Shown: positions 32,145-42,094, counted from the first letter of the stretch. The stretch is DNA of 64,000 nt from Macrosoma leucophasiata (GCA_036365455.1 JAWQUS010000007.1:23266001-23330000); one strand, 5' to 3'. Program-made: numbers and translations. Notes: generated from the letters alone by a model not told the origin.

Positions 32145-34994
32145 TTTTTTTTATGTAATGGAAGTGGTAAACAAGCATACTGTTCACATTGTAATTTTGC
32201 ATTGGGTAAAGACTTAGAAATTGAGTTATTTATGAATGATCGTAATGTAGACATCTGTTGTTTTACAGAACATTGGTTGAAATCCCATGAATTAATATTC
32301 AATTTCAGCAGGCACCAGGTTGGTAGTTCGTTCAGTAGAACACATGCAATACGTGGTGGCTCTCTAATATTGTTAAATAAAAACCTTAAATTTAAGGAAC
32401 GTAGGGACATAATAAATCTGTCTATTGAACGAACTATTGAAATAGCCTGTGTTGAGCTTGAGCGCTTGATAATTTTATGTATATATAGACCTCCAAGTGG
32501 GTTATACGATTATTTTGAAAAACAATTGGATGAGGTGTTGACCAAATTATTTGAATTGAAGAAACATATTATTGTTTGTGGTGATTTTAACATTAATCTA
32601 CTAGATGAAACGCCAACATGTATTCGATTTAAATCATTACTGATGTCATATAATTTGCATAATGTGTTTCTTGAACCTACCAGAATCACCCCGTGCTCTG
32701 CAACCTGCATAGACAATATATTTATTGATTTCAAACCTAACCAAAAACATGTTTTTACTGAATTAAGTTCTGATCACTGTGGTCAACTAATATCCTTTCA
32801 TGATGAAATCAAAAATAGAGATTCAAAACATGACATAGTGTTTGTTCCTATCAATGCGAAGCGGATTAAGAAATTTAGAGAAAATATTAAGCCAAAACTT
32901 TCATATGTACAGTACCATGATGATCCAAATATATTATACAGTAACTTTTTTGACATTATTGCAAAAGAGTACAATCTAATCTTTACTAAAAAGACCAAAA
33001 ATGTAAGAAGTCATAAGTCATTTAATGAATGGGCGACTGTTGGAATACATAAGAGTAGGCAGAGATTGTATGAACTTTATGGTGAAAGATCATATAATCA
33101 TAGTAATTCTTTTAAACATTATGTTAAAATGTATTCAAAGATATTTAAAAAAGTGTGTGCCATAGCTAAGTCACTACATATTAAAAATAGAATTAAAAAT
33201 TCAGCTAATAAAATTAAAGCGACATGGAATGTCATTAATAGCGAAACTGGAAAATGTACTGAGCGCAACTCTGATTTTAATTTAATTATTGACAACGCAC
33301 TTATTTCAACTGACAAAGAAGTTGCCTCAGCATTCGAAACTTTCTTTGCCAATATTGCAGTTTCTACCACCGAAGACCTTATTTCTTCTCCTACCGTCGC
33401 TGAATCGTTATTACTACATAGTGTAAAAGAAAGTAAATTTAAGTTTAATTTTAAGTTAGTAAGCACTGCAGATGTTATGCATGCTTTTAAATGTATTAAA
33501 ATTAAGAATACTAGTGATTTATGGGGCATATCTGTAAAAATTGTACACTCAGTAATAGACATAATCGCACCATATTTAGCGACTATGTTTAACAACAGTA
33601 TTGTAAGTGGTGTGTTTCCTGATTTAATGAAAAATAGTAAAGTTATTCCATTATTCAAATCCGGTAGTACAAGTGACCCCACAAATTTCAGACCCATTTC
33701 TGTGCTACCCACGTTAAGTAAAATTTTTGAAAGGCTCATTTTAAATCAATTACTTTCACACTTCAATAGTTATAAACTTTTACATGTAAAACAATTTGGA
33801 TTTACCAAGGGTTGTTCAACTACTGATGCAGGTGTTGAACTTGTCAAACACATTTTTGAAGCTTGGGAAGAATCACAGGATGCTCTAGGGGTATTCTGTG
33901 ACTCATCCAAAGCATTTGATTGCGTCCAGCATGAAACATTGGTCAGAAAATTATACCACTACGGAATTCGAGATACCGCTCTCGAACTTATGACTTCATA
34001 TTTAAGCTCGAGAACCATGTATGTTGATATAAATGGAACGAGATCTCCTGGCACTTCGATGGATATGGGGGTCCCGCAAGGCTCAATTCTGGGTCCATTT
34101 CTGTTTTTAGTTTATATTAATGACTTGCCATACATTGTTAACGATAATCAAGAAATGATATTATTTGCAGATGATACCTCTCTCATATTCAAAATGAAAA
34201 GGCAACAAGTAGCTTGTGACGATGTAAACAATGCCCTCTCTAAAATAGTACATTGGTTTAGTGCTAACAACCTACTGTTAAATAGTAGAAAGACAAAATG
34301 TATTAAATTTTGTACACCTAACGTTAAACAGGTTGCAACCAATGTGAAACTAAACGAGGAAGCATTGGAATTAGTAGACTCCACGGTATTTCTTGGCTTA
34401 ACCGTGGATACAAAATTGCAGTGGGGTCCTCATATTTCCAATCTAGCCCGTAGACTAAGCTCCGCAGCGTTTGCGGTAAAAAAGATACGATCCTTAACTG
34501 ACGTTGAGACGGCTCGATTGGTTTATTTTAGCTATTTTCACAGTATTATGTCCTATGGAATTTTACTATGGGGGCATGCCGCCGATGTCAACACCATTTT
34601 TGTTTTACAGAAAAGAGCTGTGCGTGCTATCTACGGGCTAAGTCCGCGAGTGTCTCTCAGAGATAAATTTAAGGAAATAAATATATTGACTGTAGCTTCG
34701 CAATACATTTACGAAAATGTACTGTATGTACGTAAAAATATTAGCGAATTTCCTAGTAGAGCTAATGATTATATGAATACTAGGAACAAACACAAGTTGT
34801 CTGTGCACACAACACGACTGCATAGGGTGAGTAATTCTTTTAGAGGTCAATGTATACGCTTCTTTAACAAAATACCTGAAGATGTTCAAAGTCTTTCGAT
34901 TAATAAATTTAAGAAAGTTATCAAAAAACGCTTGTACATGTGCAACTATTATAAAACATGTGATTACCTTAATGACACTGCACCATGGGATTGA
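32082..34994 (+). CDS. LINE endonuclease-reverse transcriptase (5'-truncated ORF2)
   Basis: The 970-codon frame is LINE-encoded from about residue 38; the first 37 codons are flanking DNA and SINE-A read through by chance, so the ATG is not the element's own start. Apurinic-type endonuclease: TEHWLKS (62-68), YRPPSG (135-140), VCGDFNIN (165-172), SDHCGQL (230-236); the first few dozen residues of this domain, with its N-terminal catalytic Asn, are missing. Reverse transcriptase: NFRPISVLPTLSKIFERL (535-552), motif A DSSKAFD (607-613), motif B GVPQGSILGPFLF (663-675), motif C FADD (695-698). A thumb and C-terminal region (LQKRAVRAIYGL, about 842-853) follow. The RT active site is intact; the endonuclease cannot be complete. 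CR1/Daphne-like placement rests on overall motif wording only. Confidence 0.9.
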   Translation: MPNNCCIILIWWSECANNKLMFFLCNGSGKQAYCSHCNFALGKDLEIELFMNDRNVDICCFTEHWLKSHELIFNFSRHQVGSSFSRTHAIRGGSLILLNKNLKFKERRDIINLSIERTIEIACVELERLIILCIYRPPSGLYDYFEKQLDEVLTKLFELKKHIIVCGDFNINLLDETPTCIRFKSLLMSYNLHNVFLEPTRITPCSATCIDNIFIDFKPNQKHVFTELSSDHCGQLISFHDEIKNRDSKHDIVFVPINAKRIKKFRENIKPKLSYVQYHDDPNILYSNFFDIIAKEYNLIFTKKTKNVRSHKSFNEWATVGIHKSRQRLYELYGERSYNHSNSFKHYVKMYSKIFKKVCAIAKSLHIKNRIKNSANKIKATWNVINSETGKCTERNSDFNLIIDNALISTDKEVASAFETFFANIAVSTTEDLISSPTVAESLLLHSVKESKFKFNFKLVSTADVMHAFKCIKIKNTSDLWGISVKIVHSVIDIIAPYLATMFNNSIVSGVFPDLMKNSKVIPLFKSGSTSDPTNFRPISVLPTLSKIFERLILNQLLSHFNSYKLLHVKQFGFTKGCSTTDAGVELVKHIFEAWEESQDALGVFCDSSKAFDCVQHETLVRKLYHYGIRDTALELMTSYLSSRTMYVDINGTRSPGTSMDMGVPQGSILGPFLFLVYINDLPYIVNDNQEMILFADDTSLIFKMKRQQVACDDVNNALSKIVHWFSANNLLLNSRKTKCIKFCTPNVKQVATNVKLNEEALELVDSTVFLGLTVDTKLQWGPHISNLARRLSSAAFAVKKIRSLTDVETARLVYFSYFHSIMSYGILLWGHAADVNTIFVLQKRAVRAIYGLSPRVSLRDKFKEINILTVASQYIYENVLYVRKNISEFPSRANDYMNTRNKHKLSVHTTRLHRVSNSFRGQCIRFFNKIPEDVQSLSINKFKKVIKKRLYMCNYYKTCDYLNDTAPWD
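32145..32191 (-). mobile_element. SINE-A, 3' end (left part of a split copy)
   Basis: Poly(T) then ATGTAATGGAAGTGGTAAAC through GTTCACATTG. The copy resumes at 35395 with ATTGATGTTAAG after the LINE; ATTG is present on both sides. Confidence 0.9.
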
Positions 34995-35394
34995 AGCGAT
35001 CGCTCCCAGGCTATTTCGAAAACCTGTACTTTGGATTTACAGACTGTATTAGATTTAAGTTTATATTCAAAAGAGCTGTACTGAGTTTCTTCAGTGGCGG
35101 AGTTCTTCTCAGTATTGACTGCCCTTGGAATTCTGCCAAGTGAATAACCTTTATTATGACGACCAAATTCATTCTTTCTCAGTTTCTTTTGAAATGGGGA
35201 AATGGAGGAATTTGTAAATAATTGATGCTTTCCATATTATACAAAATTGTTCAGTGTCTACTTAATTTATTATGTATTTTTGATTATTATTAGTGGTTAT
35301 TCACTCTAGGTTAGTTTAAAAAAAAAATGACGACGTAAAAGTGCTCTCCAGGAGCCTAATTATATGAAATAAATGAATAAACTGAATAAACTGA
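32192..35394 (+). mobile_element. Jockey-superfamily LINE (CR1/Daphne-like), 5'-truncated
   Basis: A 3.2-kb insertion interrupting SINE-A, beginning inside the endonuclease domain and ending with an AATAAA-containing 3' UTR and a short AATAAACTG repeat tail. ATTG at 32188-32191 and 35395-35398 is a minimal target duplication. The coding frame is unbroken from the 5' junction to the stop at 34994, so the insertion is young. A related 3' UTR lies at 39262-39562. Confidence 0.9.
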
Positions 35395-35631
35395 ATTGAT
35401 GTTAAGTGATGACTGCAGCCACACAAAGACCAGAGGTTAAAAACGCAGATGTGTTGCCACTTCTGAGGCCTAAGGTGTTATGCCTCTGTGCTAGAAATTA
35501 CAAGGCCTGACATTATACCACCTGACCGGAACACGATAGTGCTGAACACTACCATTTAGCGGCAAGTAAATTAGGTAATGCGGTGGTGCCTACACGCCCG
35601 CGAGCTCCGTCACTGGAGCTCTACCACCAAT
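35395..35631 (-). mobile_element. SINE-A, 5' part (right part of the split copy)
   Basis: ATTGATGTTAAGTGATGACT through GAGCTCTACCACCA, continuing 32145-32191. A 13-base gap follows CTGCAGCC (the usual TATAGACACCCA stretch is gone). Confidence 0.9.
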
Positions 35632-35788
35632 TACTCGGTACATAATTTTACAAGGAGCGTAATCAACCCTGCTGTCCACAGATTAACTAATAGGACATTT
35701 TGTGGCAGTGGTGTGGAAATACAATCGTTTTTTGAACATGACAGAAAAAAAGAACACACCACAGATGTTTACACCAAGTTAACATACA

Positions 35789-37038
35789 AGGTTGGGGAAA
35801 AAGTTTCTTCGCATTTTTTAAGATAATTCAAAACATTTTTTAATATAGTTTATTTATATTTAACTTAAGTATGTATGTACCATTTTGTTCGATAACCTTT
35901 TGCCATCTTGTAGGTAGGGACATGATCCCATTGCTATAAAAATTTTGGGACTTCTCATCAAAATACCGCGACAAGTGGATTTGGCAGTCCTCTCGTGATG
36001 TTAACCTAACATTGCATAAAGAATTCTGAAGAGACCGAAACAGGTGGAAATCTGAAGGTGCAAGGTCAGGACTATACGGCGGATGCATTTACACCTCCCA
36101 GCCAAACTCTCTTAATTTTTGCTGAGTGGCTATAGATGTGTGAGGTCTAGCGTTATCATGATGAAACACCACACCCCTTCTGTTGATAAATTCCGGCCGC
36201 TTTCTCTCAACTTCTTGCTTTAATCTCATCAGTAGTTCGCAGTAGAGTTCAGAATCGATAGTCCTGCCTGGTGGTAATAGCTCATAATGAATAATGCCCT
36301 TCCCATCCCACCACACACACAACATCACCTTATTGCGAGTTAACCCGGGTTTCGCCACAGTCTGTGAAGCCTGACCGGCCTTTGACCACGACCTTTTTCA
36401 TCACCAGTTATCAGCTTCTTCAAAAATAATTCGGTTTCATTACGTCGTAATAAGGAATCACAAATGAGTACACGGTTCATTAGGTTTCTTTCAGTGAGCT
36501 CGTGAGGTACCCAAATATCGAGCTTTTTTTTGTACCCAGCTTTTTTCAAATGCGCCATAACTGTTTTGTGATCAATTCTCAGTTCTTCAGCTACGTCGTA
36601 ACTACTGATATGTCGATCTTGCTCCATTTTTTCAAAAATGGCATCCATTTTATCCGTAATAGGGCGACCAGAGCGAGGTGCATCTTTGACATCAAAATTT
36701 CCGGATTGAAAACGCTTAAACCAAATTTGTGCTACTCTCACAGACACTGCACTAGGTCCATAAACATCGCAAATTTTTTTCGCGGCTCGCGTTGCTTTTT
36801 TTACCTTTTTTGTAGTAAAATTTTAAAATGTATCGAGTTTATTCATTAGATTCACTCATCTTGACAGTACGAAAAACTAATGAAAATCACACATTTGCCT
36901 AGTTTGAATTTGGAATTATGTTCTTTAAAATTATAACTTTCAATGATACGAAAACCAGCCAGATTCAAATACTACAGCCAAAGAGATTTTATTACAAGTT
37001 CATCCATACTGTAATGCGAAAAGACTTTTCCCCAACCT
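35789..37038 (-). mobile_element. mariner (cecropia-like) transposon, both ends present
   Basis: The 1250-bp element has terminal inverted repeats AGGTTGGGGAAAAAGTTTCT (35789 on) and, inverted, AGGTTGGGGAAAAGTCTTTT (37038 back). TA follows the right end; the left TA appears mutated. The interior is a single transposase reading on the minus strand, inactivated. Confidence 0.92.
35840..36859 (-). pseudogene. mariner transposase, multiply disrupted
   Basis: A Tc1/mariner transposase of the D,D34D type. Helix-turn-helix regions: VSVRVAQIWFKRFQSGNFDV and SGRPITDK, SYDVAEELRIDHKTVMAHLK. Catalytic residues: D in TGDEK, D in HHDNARPH and D in LAPSD, the last two separated by 34 residues. Lesions: a stop about seven codons after the ATG at 36859; a frameshift near 36800 in a poly(A) run; a deletion of roughly 35 bases right after TGDEK that removes the conserved W-containing segment and shifts the frame; and TAA at 36089-36091 between WEV and MHPPYSPD. 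It cannot encode active enzyme. Confidence 0.93.
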
Positions 37039-37174
37039 ATTATTAAGTTATTATTAACGTTCTGCATTACACTTAGAACATTTCGCTTAAATGCGTTAGG
37101 TGACGTTTCAAAAAATTCAACCTTAGTGAAATATCTGTTACATTGTTTCATGAAATATCTGTTATATTGTTCAT

Positions 37175-37380
37175 TGACCGGGATAGTCCAGCGGTGTGAA
37201 ATAACCGTTTGATTTGAAGGGTCGCGGGTTCGATCCCCGCAATACGGGACAAATATTTGTATGGCCTACAGATATTTGTTTCGGGTCTGGGTGTGTGTGT
37301 ATGTGTTGTATGTGTACAACGGCACCCACAACACAGGTTTGTACCTACTGTGGGGCTTTGAGTAAAAGTGTAAAAAAAAT
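37175..37380 (+). mobile_element. SINE-D (another tRNA-headed SINE)
   Basis: A box TAGTCCAGCGG near 37184 and B box GGTTCGATCCC near 37226, followed by CGGGACAAATATTTGTATGG, GTGTATGTGTTGTATGTG and a short A tract at 37370. A single copy in the window, so the 3' boundary is approximate. Confidence 0.72.
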
Positions 37381-37787
37381 GAGTCTATTTATAGGTGCTC
37401 GCTCACCTGCATTCGTTTTACAATTAGGAGGTGCAAACAGATTGTTCTTACGGGTATTACGTGTCGTAGAACGACATGGAATACTAATAAAAACTTGATT
37501 ATTAAGTCTATTGCAGTCAAATGTATAGTGACATATATTGTATAGCAACATTTGATCTAAGCTAATTGTAGGATCTTGAGCTCATTTTTAAGATTCCCGC
37601 CACAAAATACGTCAGACAAATCGACATAAACAAAACTTCGCCCGGCGCCCGCTAGAGGGCGTTCTCTCTCTAACAAACCATCACCAGTGATGACTCGTCT
37701 CCGCAAAGAAAAATCGAAATAAATAGTAAAACAGCAAAATAATTGTCCAGTGATGTGATCACACATTTTGAAAAAACACATCAGAAG

Positions 37788-37862
37788 TATAAAAGGCGAA
37801 TAACTAGAGTTCAGACGTCCCGGGACAACCAGGACGAATCAAGACAACGTGGCGGGGTAAGT
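37788..37862 (+). promoter_or_regulatory. Candidate core promoter with splice donor (LTR or host)
   Basis: TATAAAAGG at 37788-37796, an initiator-like GTTCAGA with A at 37813 (25 bases from the TATA start), then a GC-rich leader and a good splice donor, CGGG|GTAAGT, with GT at 37857. AATAAA follows at 37949. The ordering (TATA, start, donor, poly(A) signal) suits a solo LTR; a host gene's 5' exon is the alternative. Upstream lies a GCCCGCTAGAGGGCG motif (37646-37660). Confidence 0.45.
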
Positions 37863-38405
37863 TCTTCAGAGCTCAAGAATTTTATCCTTTGTCTAAGTCA
37901 CAGAGTTATCGAGGTATCCAACACTAATGCTTATAGGATATTGCGCTCAATAAATTATCGTATGTAACAAAGTTACACAATGTAACAATATGACAAGTGT
38001 TACGGGATCAGCAACACGGCAATCTTGCCTCGAAGGCGGAGGCGATAGGGCACGCTTGCCGAAACTGCTTTAACTATGCTAACATATTCCTGATAACTGT
38101 TGCTTATTTTGTTGCGGGTTAACGGGCTGCTGGTATGTTTAGCATGGTTTTGTTTTATTACGATATTCACGCGGTTCGAAAAATATTAATCAATCAATCA
38201 TTTATTATAATCAAAAAAGAAGAAAATACATTCATAACAGACTTAAAACAAGGTGGTAAGGTAAAGCTAGCATTGTTTCGGTTTGGATTTGCCATCGAAC
38301 CCCAAACTAGGCGGAGCCTGTATTTTGGGCGCTCTGCAGCTAGTTCAACAAATAAGATACCTATAAGTATACGAGTATATACCTATAAGTTGTAGAATTC
38401 CAGTC
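37863..38405. other. No gene seen
   Basis: A GTGTAAC/GTTACAC-rich stretch near 37965-38005 could be an LTR end. Nothing else recognised. Confidence 0.3.
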
Positions 38406-38430
38406 ACGTATCAAGGAACTTTTATATCGT

Positions 38431-38714
38431 ACTGGTGGTAGAGCTCCAATGACGGAGATCGCGGGCGTAGGAACCACCGTATTACCTGATAAACTTGCCG
38501 CTAAATGGTAGTGTTCAGCGCTATCGTGATCCGGACAGGTGGTAATGTACGGCCCTGTAATTTCCGACACAGAGGCACAACACGTTAGGCCTCAGGAGTG
38601 GTAACGCAATTGCATTTTGACCTAGGTCTTTGTGTGGGTGTCTATAGGCTGCAGTTATCACTTAACATCAATGTGAACTGCATGCTTGTTTGCCACTTTT
38701 ATAACATAAAAAAT
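38431..38714 (+). mobile_element. SINE-A with a clear 23-bp target duplication
   Basis: ACTGGTGGTAGAG at 38431 to an A-tail ending at 38714. The 23 bases at 38406-38428 are repeated at 38715-38737 with one mismatch (begins ACGTATCAA, ends TTTTATATC). This defines both ends of the element and shows retroposition. Confidence 0.95.
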
Positions 38715-38857
38715 ACGTATCAATGAACTTTTATATCTATAGAGACTAACGGTCAGTACTGAAACGTAAGGCCGGTATTTAATGGCAAATCGTAGATGTA
38801 TGTATAGGCCCAAAAGCCTAATTCTGCTAACGTAACTAGTGGTAATTTTCATTGGAT

Positions 38858-38925
38858 AGCAATGGGGCGGTAGTAAGTGCAATTACGCAAGATGGGGAGC
38901 AGCATCCTGCGATAAATTATGGCAT
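38858..38925 (+). repeat. Dispersed repeat C, 3' fragment
   Basis: GGGGCGGTAGTAAGTGCAAT and GGGGAGCAGCATCCTGCGA match the distal part of repeat C at 12.65 kb. TTATGGCATCCCTTATAAGG is directly repeated just after it. Confidence 0.5.
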
Positions 38926-39261
38926 CCCTTATAAGGATTATGGCATCCCTTATAAGGAGGCTTTGGTCCTGCAGCGGGCATCTTGCGGCTAAAACTATTA
39001 AATTGATTCTTTGAGTTAGAACAGGTACTATAAAAACAGTTACCAAGCCAGGACGAGAAAGCATGTGAGCAACATTTTTAACCATTGATTGTGGGGAATG
39101 GTCTGTTATGATTTGCGGGTGTTATTTTCTATCACGATATTAAGCTGTTGATGGGTATTTGCGTATGTGTTTATATGCAAATATTTATATGCCATGGACG
39201 TTCACATTATCTTTATTATATTTCAATTCTATTTAATAATATTTGTATTAAACCTAAGGTT
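38926..39261. other. No gene seen
   Basis: Only the short direct repeat noted above; otherwise unassigned. Confidence 0.35.
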
Positions 39262-39562
39262 TTGACAAAAGAGCAACACGCTGAGTTTGTTGGGTAGCGG
39301 AGTTCTTATCAGTAGTGCCTGCACTTGGAACTCTGTTAAGTGAATGACTATGATTATGACGAACAGATTTTTCTATTTCTTCTATGAAGGAATTGAAAAA
39401 TTTGATGATTTCCATATCGGTTATACATTATTATTAAATTGGTATTTATGAATACCTATTGGATTATTATTAAAAGTCATTCTCTCTAGGTAGCTTATAA
39501 CCTGACAATGCAAAAGTGTCCTTGTAGACCAATTTGAAATAAATGATTTGAATTTTGAATTT
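39262..39562 (+). mobile_element. LINE 3' UTR related to the 32-35 kb element
   Basis: Shares AGCGGAGTTCTTATCAGTAG, AACTCTGTTAAGTGAATGAC, CCATAT and a CTCTAGGT block, in order, with 35090-35380, and ends in a GATTTGAATTTTGAATTTTGA tail. The coding part is lost. Confidence 0.75.
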
Positions 39563-39717
39563 TGAACCGACTTCAAAAGAAGGAGGAGGTTCTCAATTCG
39601 TCCGGATCTTTTAAGACTCACACTTCTCGCTATTTCTCAGGCAGATTTTATGTTCGATTACCTCTCAGGGATCTACGAGACTTTTAAGTTAACTCGTCGA
39701 TACATACAATTAGAGAG

Positions 39718-40172
39718 TAATTTGGAATACTGCTCTCATCTTTGGGTGGGAGCCCCTAAATACCAGCTCGGTCCCCTTGACTCCATTAAAAAACGTGCCA
39801 TTCGAATCGTCAACGACCCAGGAATCACAGATCGACTCGAAGATCTGAGTCTGCCCAGAGACATCGGTTGTCTATGCATCTTCTACCGCCTTTACAATGG
39901 TGAATGCTCTGATGAACTGTTCGATCTGGTGCCATCGTCTCCATTCCTTCATTGTACCACCCGCCGAAGAGAGAAGTTTCACCCGCACAGATTGGACACT
40001 TTTCAGTGTTCAACAGCCCGATTCGCGCGTTCATTCCTGCCCAGAACGTGCAAATTGTGGAACGAACTTCCCTCTGAGGTGTTGCCCGGGCCCTACAATA
40101 TGGGGTTCTTCAAAACAGGCGTCAAAAGAGTCCTTCTTGCTTGTCTGTCAAGCTTTTGACATAAAAAAAAAA
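39718..40172 (+). pseudogene. Jockey-type LINE, C-terminal fragment with open frame
   Basis: The frame (169 codons from 39650, LINE-like from about 39718) reads NLEYCSHLWVGAPKYQLGPL, RAIRIVNDPGITDRLEDLSL, FHPHRLDTFQCSTARFARSF, TCKLWNELPSEVLP and FFKTGVKRVLLACLSSF. No internal stop, but RT is absent (5' truncation). Ends in an A-tract at about 40165-40174. Third copy of the family at 11.5 and 14.8 kb, with the most intact frame. Confidence 0.85.
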
Positions 40173-40504
40173 GTAATAGAATCCAAAACAATTGTTCAGT
40201 ATCTACGCGGACAAAGTCGTAGGCACAGTTATCTATAATCTACCTCGTGAACAGTGTTTATTGAACAATAACCACATGTTAAGCCACTTCAAGTGTCTCA
40301 CCATAACCCTGCAAAAGCGTCCGAAATAAACTGGCACCTGTTATCACATCGTAGCTAGTGCGTACTCTACATGGAGTGTGGACTGTATCGCCAGGGTTAA
40401 TGGTGCGCGAATGCCTGATAAGCCACCCCCCGACTCCCGACCCCCGCGCCCCGCTGTATCAGAAAGTTGCAGATCCCCGATCGGGGTAATTGTGCGGGAA
40501 TAGA
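40173..40504. other. No gene seen; GC-rich patch
   Basis: GCCACCCCCCGACTCCCGAC and the palindrome CCCCGATCGGGG (about 40474) mark a GC-rich patch. A Helitron-like fragment (TACGCGGACAAAGTCGTAGG) is at 40203-40222. Confidence 0.35.
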
Positions 40505-40680
40505 TAAGTTGTGTGGCTTTTTAGGTGATGTGTAATTGAATGAGATTGTTGTCGGGTTAAATAAACTTTATTTTCAAAATATATTTAATAAAAACAAAAT
40601 ATATATATTTAAGTCTTCAGGCAATAAATTTATTGGAACGTAGTTCTTAAAATGTTTGGTCCTTAACCCGACAAGTCACG
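40505..40680 (+). repeat. Direct duplication, unit 1
   Basis: TTGTGTGGCTTTTTAGGTGA, GTTGTCGGGTTAAATAAAC and GTTCTTAAAATGTTTGGTCC recur in the same order at 40870-41070. Confidence 0.75.
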
Positions 40681-40869
40681 ATAAAAATATGACAATTGAT
40701 TTTCAAATGTGTCTAGTCGCCGGCGGCTTAACTTTCCTTGAGACCTTTGTTCTAATGAAGCCGTAAGAGACAACTTTTTGTTTTTCTTTCTTCTTCATAC
40801 CGTGTCTGTCATCTTAACATTTTTGATGGTGACAAAAATTATCCACTAAAACTTTCAATGCTCTATTCC

Positions 40870-41070
40870 CACTTGTGTGGCTTTTTAGGTGATGTGTGGA
40901 ATTTGATTGTTGTCGGGTTAAACAAACTTCATTCGTTAAAAATATGTTTTAGTTATTTTTTTTTATATAGGTATATTTTTTTGTTTTTTTTTTATATTTT
41001 TTATATATTTTATTTGAAATAATACCATAGTTACGGCAACATAGTTCTTAAAATGTTTGATCTTTATTGA
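40870..41070 (+). repeat. Direct duplication, unit 2
   Basis: TTGTGTGGCTTTTTAGGTGA, GTTGTCGGGTTAAACAAAC and GTTCTTAAAATGTTTGATC match unit 1. A T-rich expansion lies between the blocks. Confidence 0.75.
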
Positions 41071-41083
41071 CCTTTGTAAAGAA

Positions 41084-41215
41084 GTATGTATGTATGTATC
41101 TTCACGCCAGGTCCCTAACGGGGTAGGCAGAGAGTGTAGAGCGCCAGATATCCCGGTCCTGACAAACCTCTCGTGCCTCGTCTACCTTCATCATTCTCTT
41201 CATACATGCACGCAA
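41084..41215 (-). mobile_element. LINE R, 3' end fragment
   Basis: On the minus strand ends RRDLA-type C-terminus and GTGAAGATACATACATACAT tail, as at 50.2, 55.0 and 61.3 kb. Encodes only the last 35-40 residues of the LINE (MKRMMKVDEAREV ... YPVRDLA). Confidence 0.85.
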
Positions 41216-41248
41216 AGAAGCAAAGAAAGAAGTGGTAAGATTATAACA

Positions 41249-41528
41249 TGGTAGAGTTCCACTGTAGGGACCTAGGGACTCGAGGGCACACCACCGCATT
41301 ACTCAAGTTATCTGCCGCCAAATGGTAGTGTTCAGCACTATCTTGTTCCGGTTAGATTGTAATGTATGCCCCCGTAATAACTATCACAGACATAAAACAA
41401 CAAAGATCTCAGGGGAGTCAATGCATTTGAATTTTAACCTCTGGTTTTTGTGTCTATAGGCTGCAGTCATCACTTAACATTCATGTGAACCGCGTGCTTG
41501 TTTGCCACCTTCGTTAAATTAAAAAAAA
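41249..41528 (+). mobile_element. SINE-A, older subfamily
   Basis: ATGGTAGAGTTCCACTGTAG head, TCTGCCGCCAAATGGTAGTG, AATAACTATCACAGACATAA and a final AAAAAAA. Several diagnostic older-subfamily bases. Confidence 0.82.
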
Positions 41529-41804
41529 CTTGCTTTTTTTCAGTTTCGACTTTCTTCTACATCTTGTATTGAATCTTTAAGTAGGTACCACCTACATTAA
41601 GTTATAAATAGGCTTATAACAATTGGTGGGCGATTCATCAGTTCTTATCTGGTTCGCGTACACGATAATATATTTCAGAATAGATTCATTTACCTACCTC
41701 GTGTTTTGACCGGAGGCGAGGTGCGTTTCCATTATGATTGCCTACTGTGTATTTTTCACACAGTGTTCATCAAGAAATATTGCTTATCGCTATGCTTAAA
41801 TTTT

Positions 41805-42094
41805 ACTGGTGGTAGAGTTCCAGTGAGGGAGCTCGCGGACGTAGGCACCACCGCATTACCTAAGATACTTGCCGCTAAATGGTAGTGTTCAGCACTATCG
41901 TGTTCCGATCAGGTAGTAATATACGGCCCTGTGATTTCCGTCACAAAGGCATCTTCAACACTTCAGGCCTCAGGAGTGGTAACGCATCTGCACTTTGACC
42001 TTGGTCTTTGTGTAGGTGTATAAGCTGCAGTCATCACTTAACATCAATGTGAACTGCATGCTTATTTGCCACTTCCATTACATTGAAAAAAAAA
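41805..42094 (+). mobile_element. SINE-A, full-length copy
   Basis: ACTGGTGGTAGAGTTCC at 41805 through CCATTACATTGAAAAAAAA. One small deletion in the GTGTCTATAGG block. Confidence 0.88.

Noticed and set aside
32082..32191. N-terminal 37 residues of the 970-codon ORF as part of a protein
   Set aside because: They derive from flanking DNA and the 3' end of SINE-A read through in frame; the LINE begins at 32192.
33119..33739. 206-codon minus-strand open frame
   Set aside because: Antisense shadow of the LINE reverse transcriptase frame.
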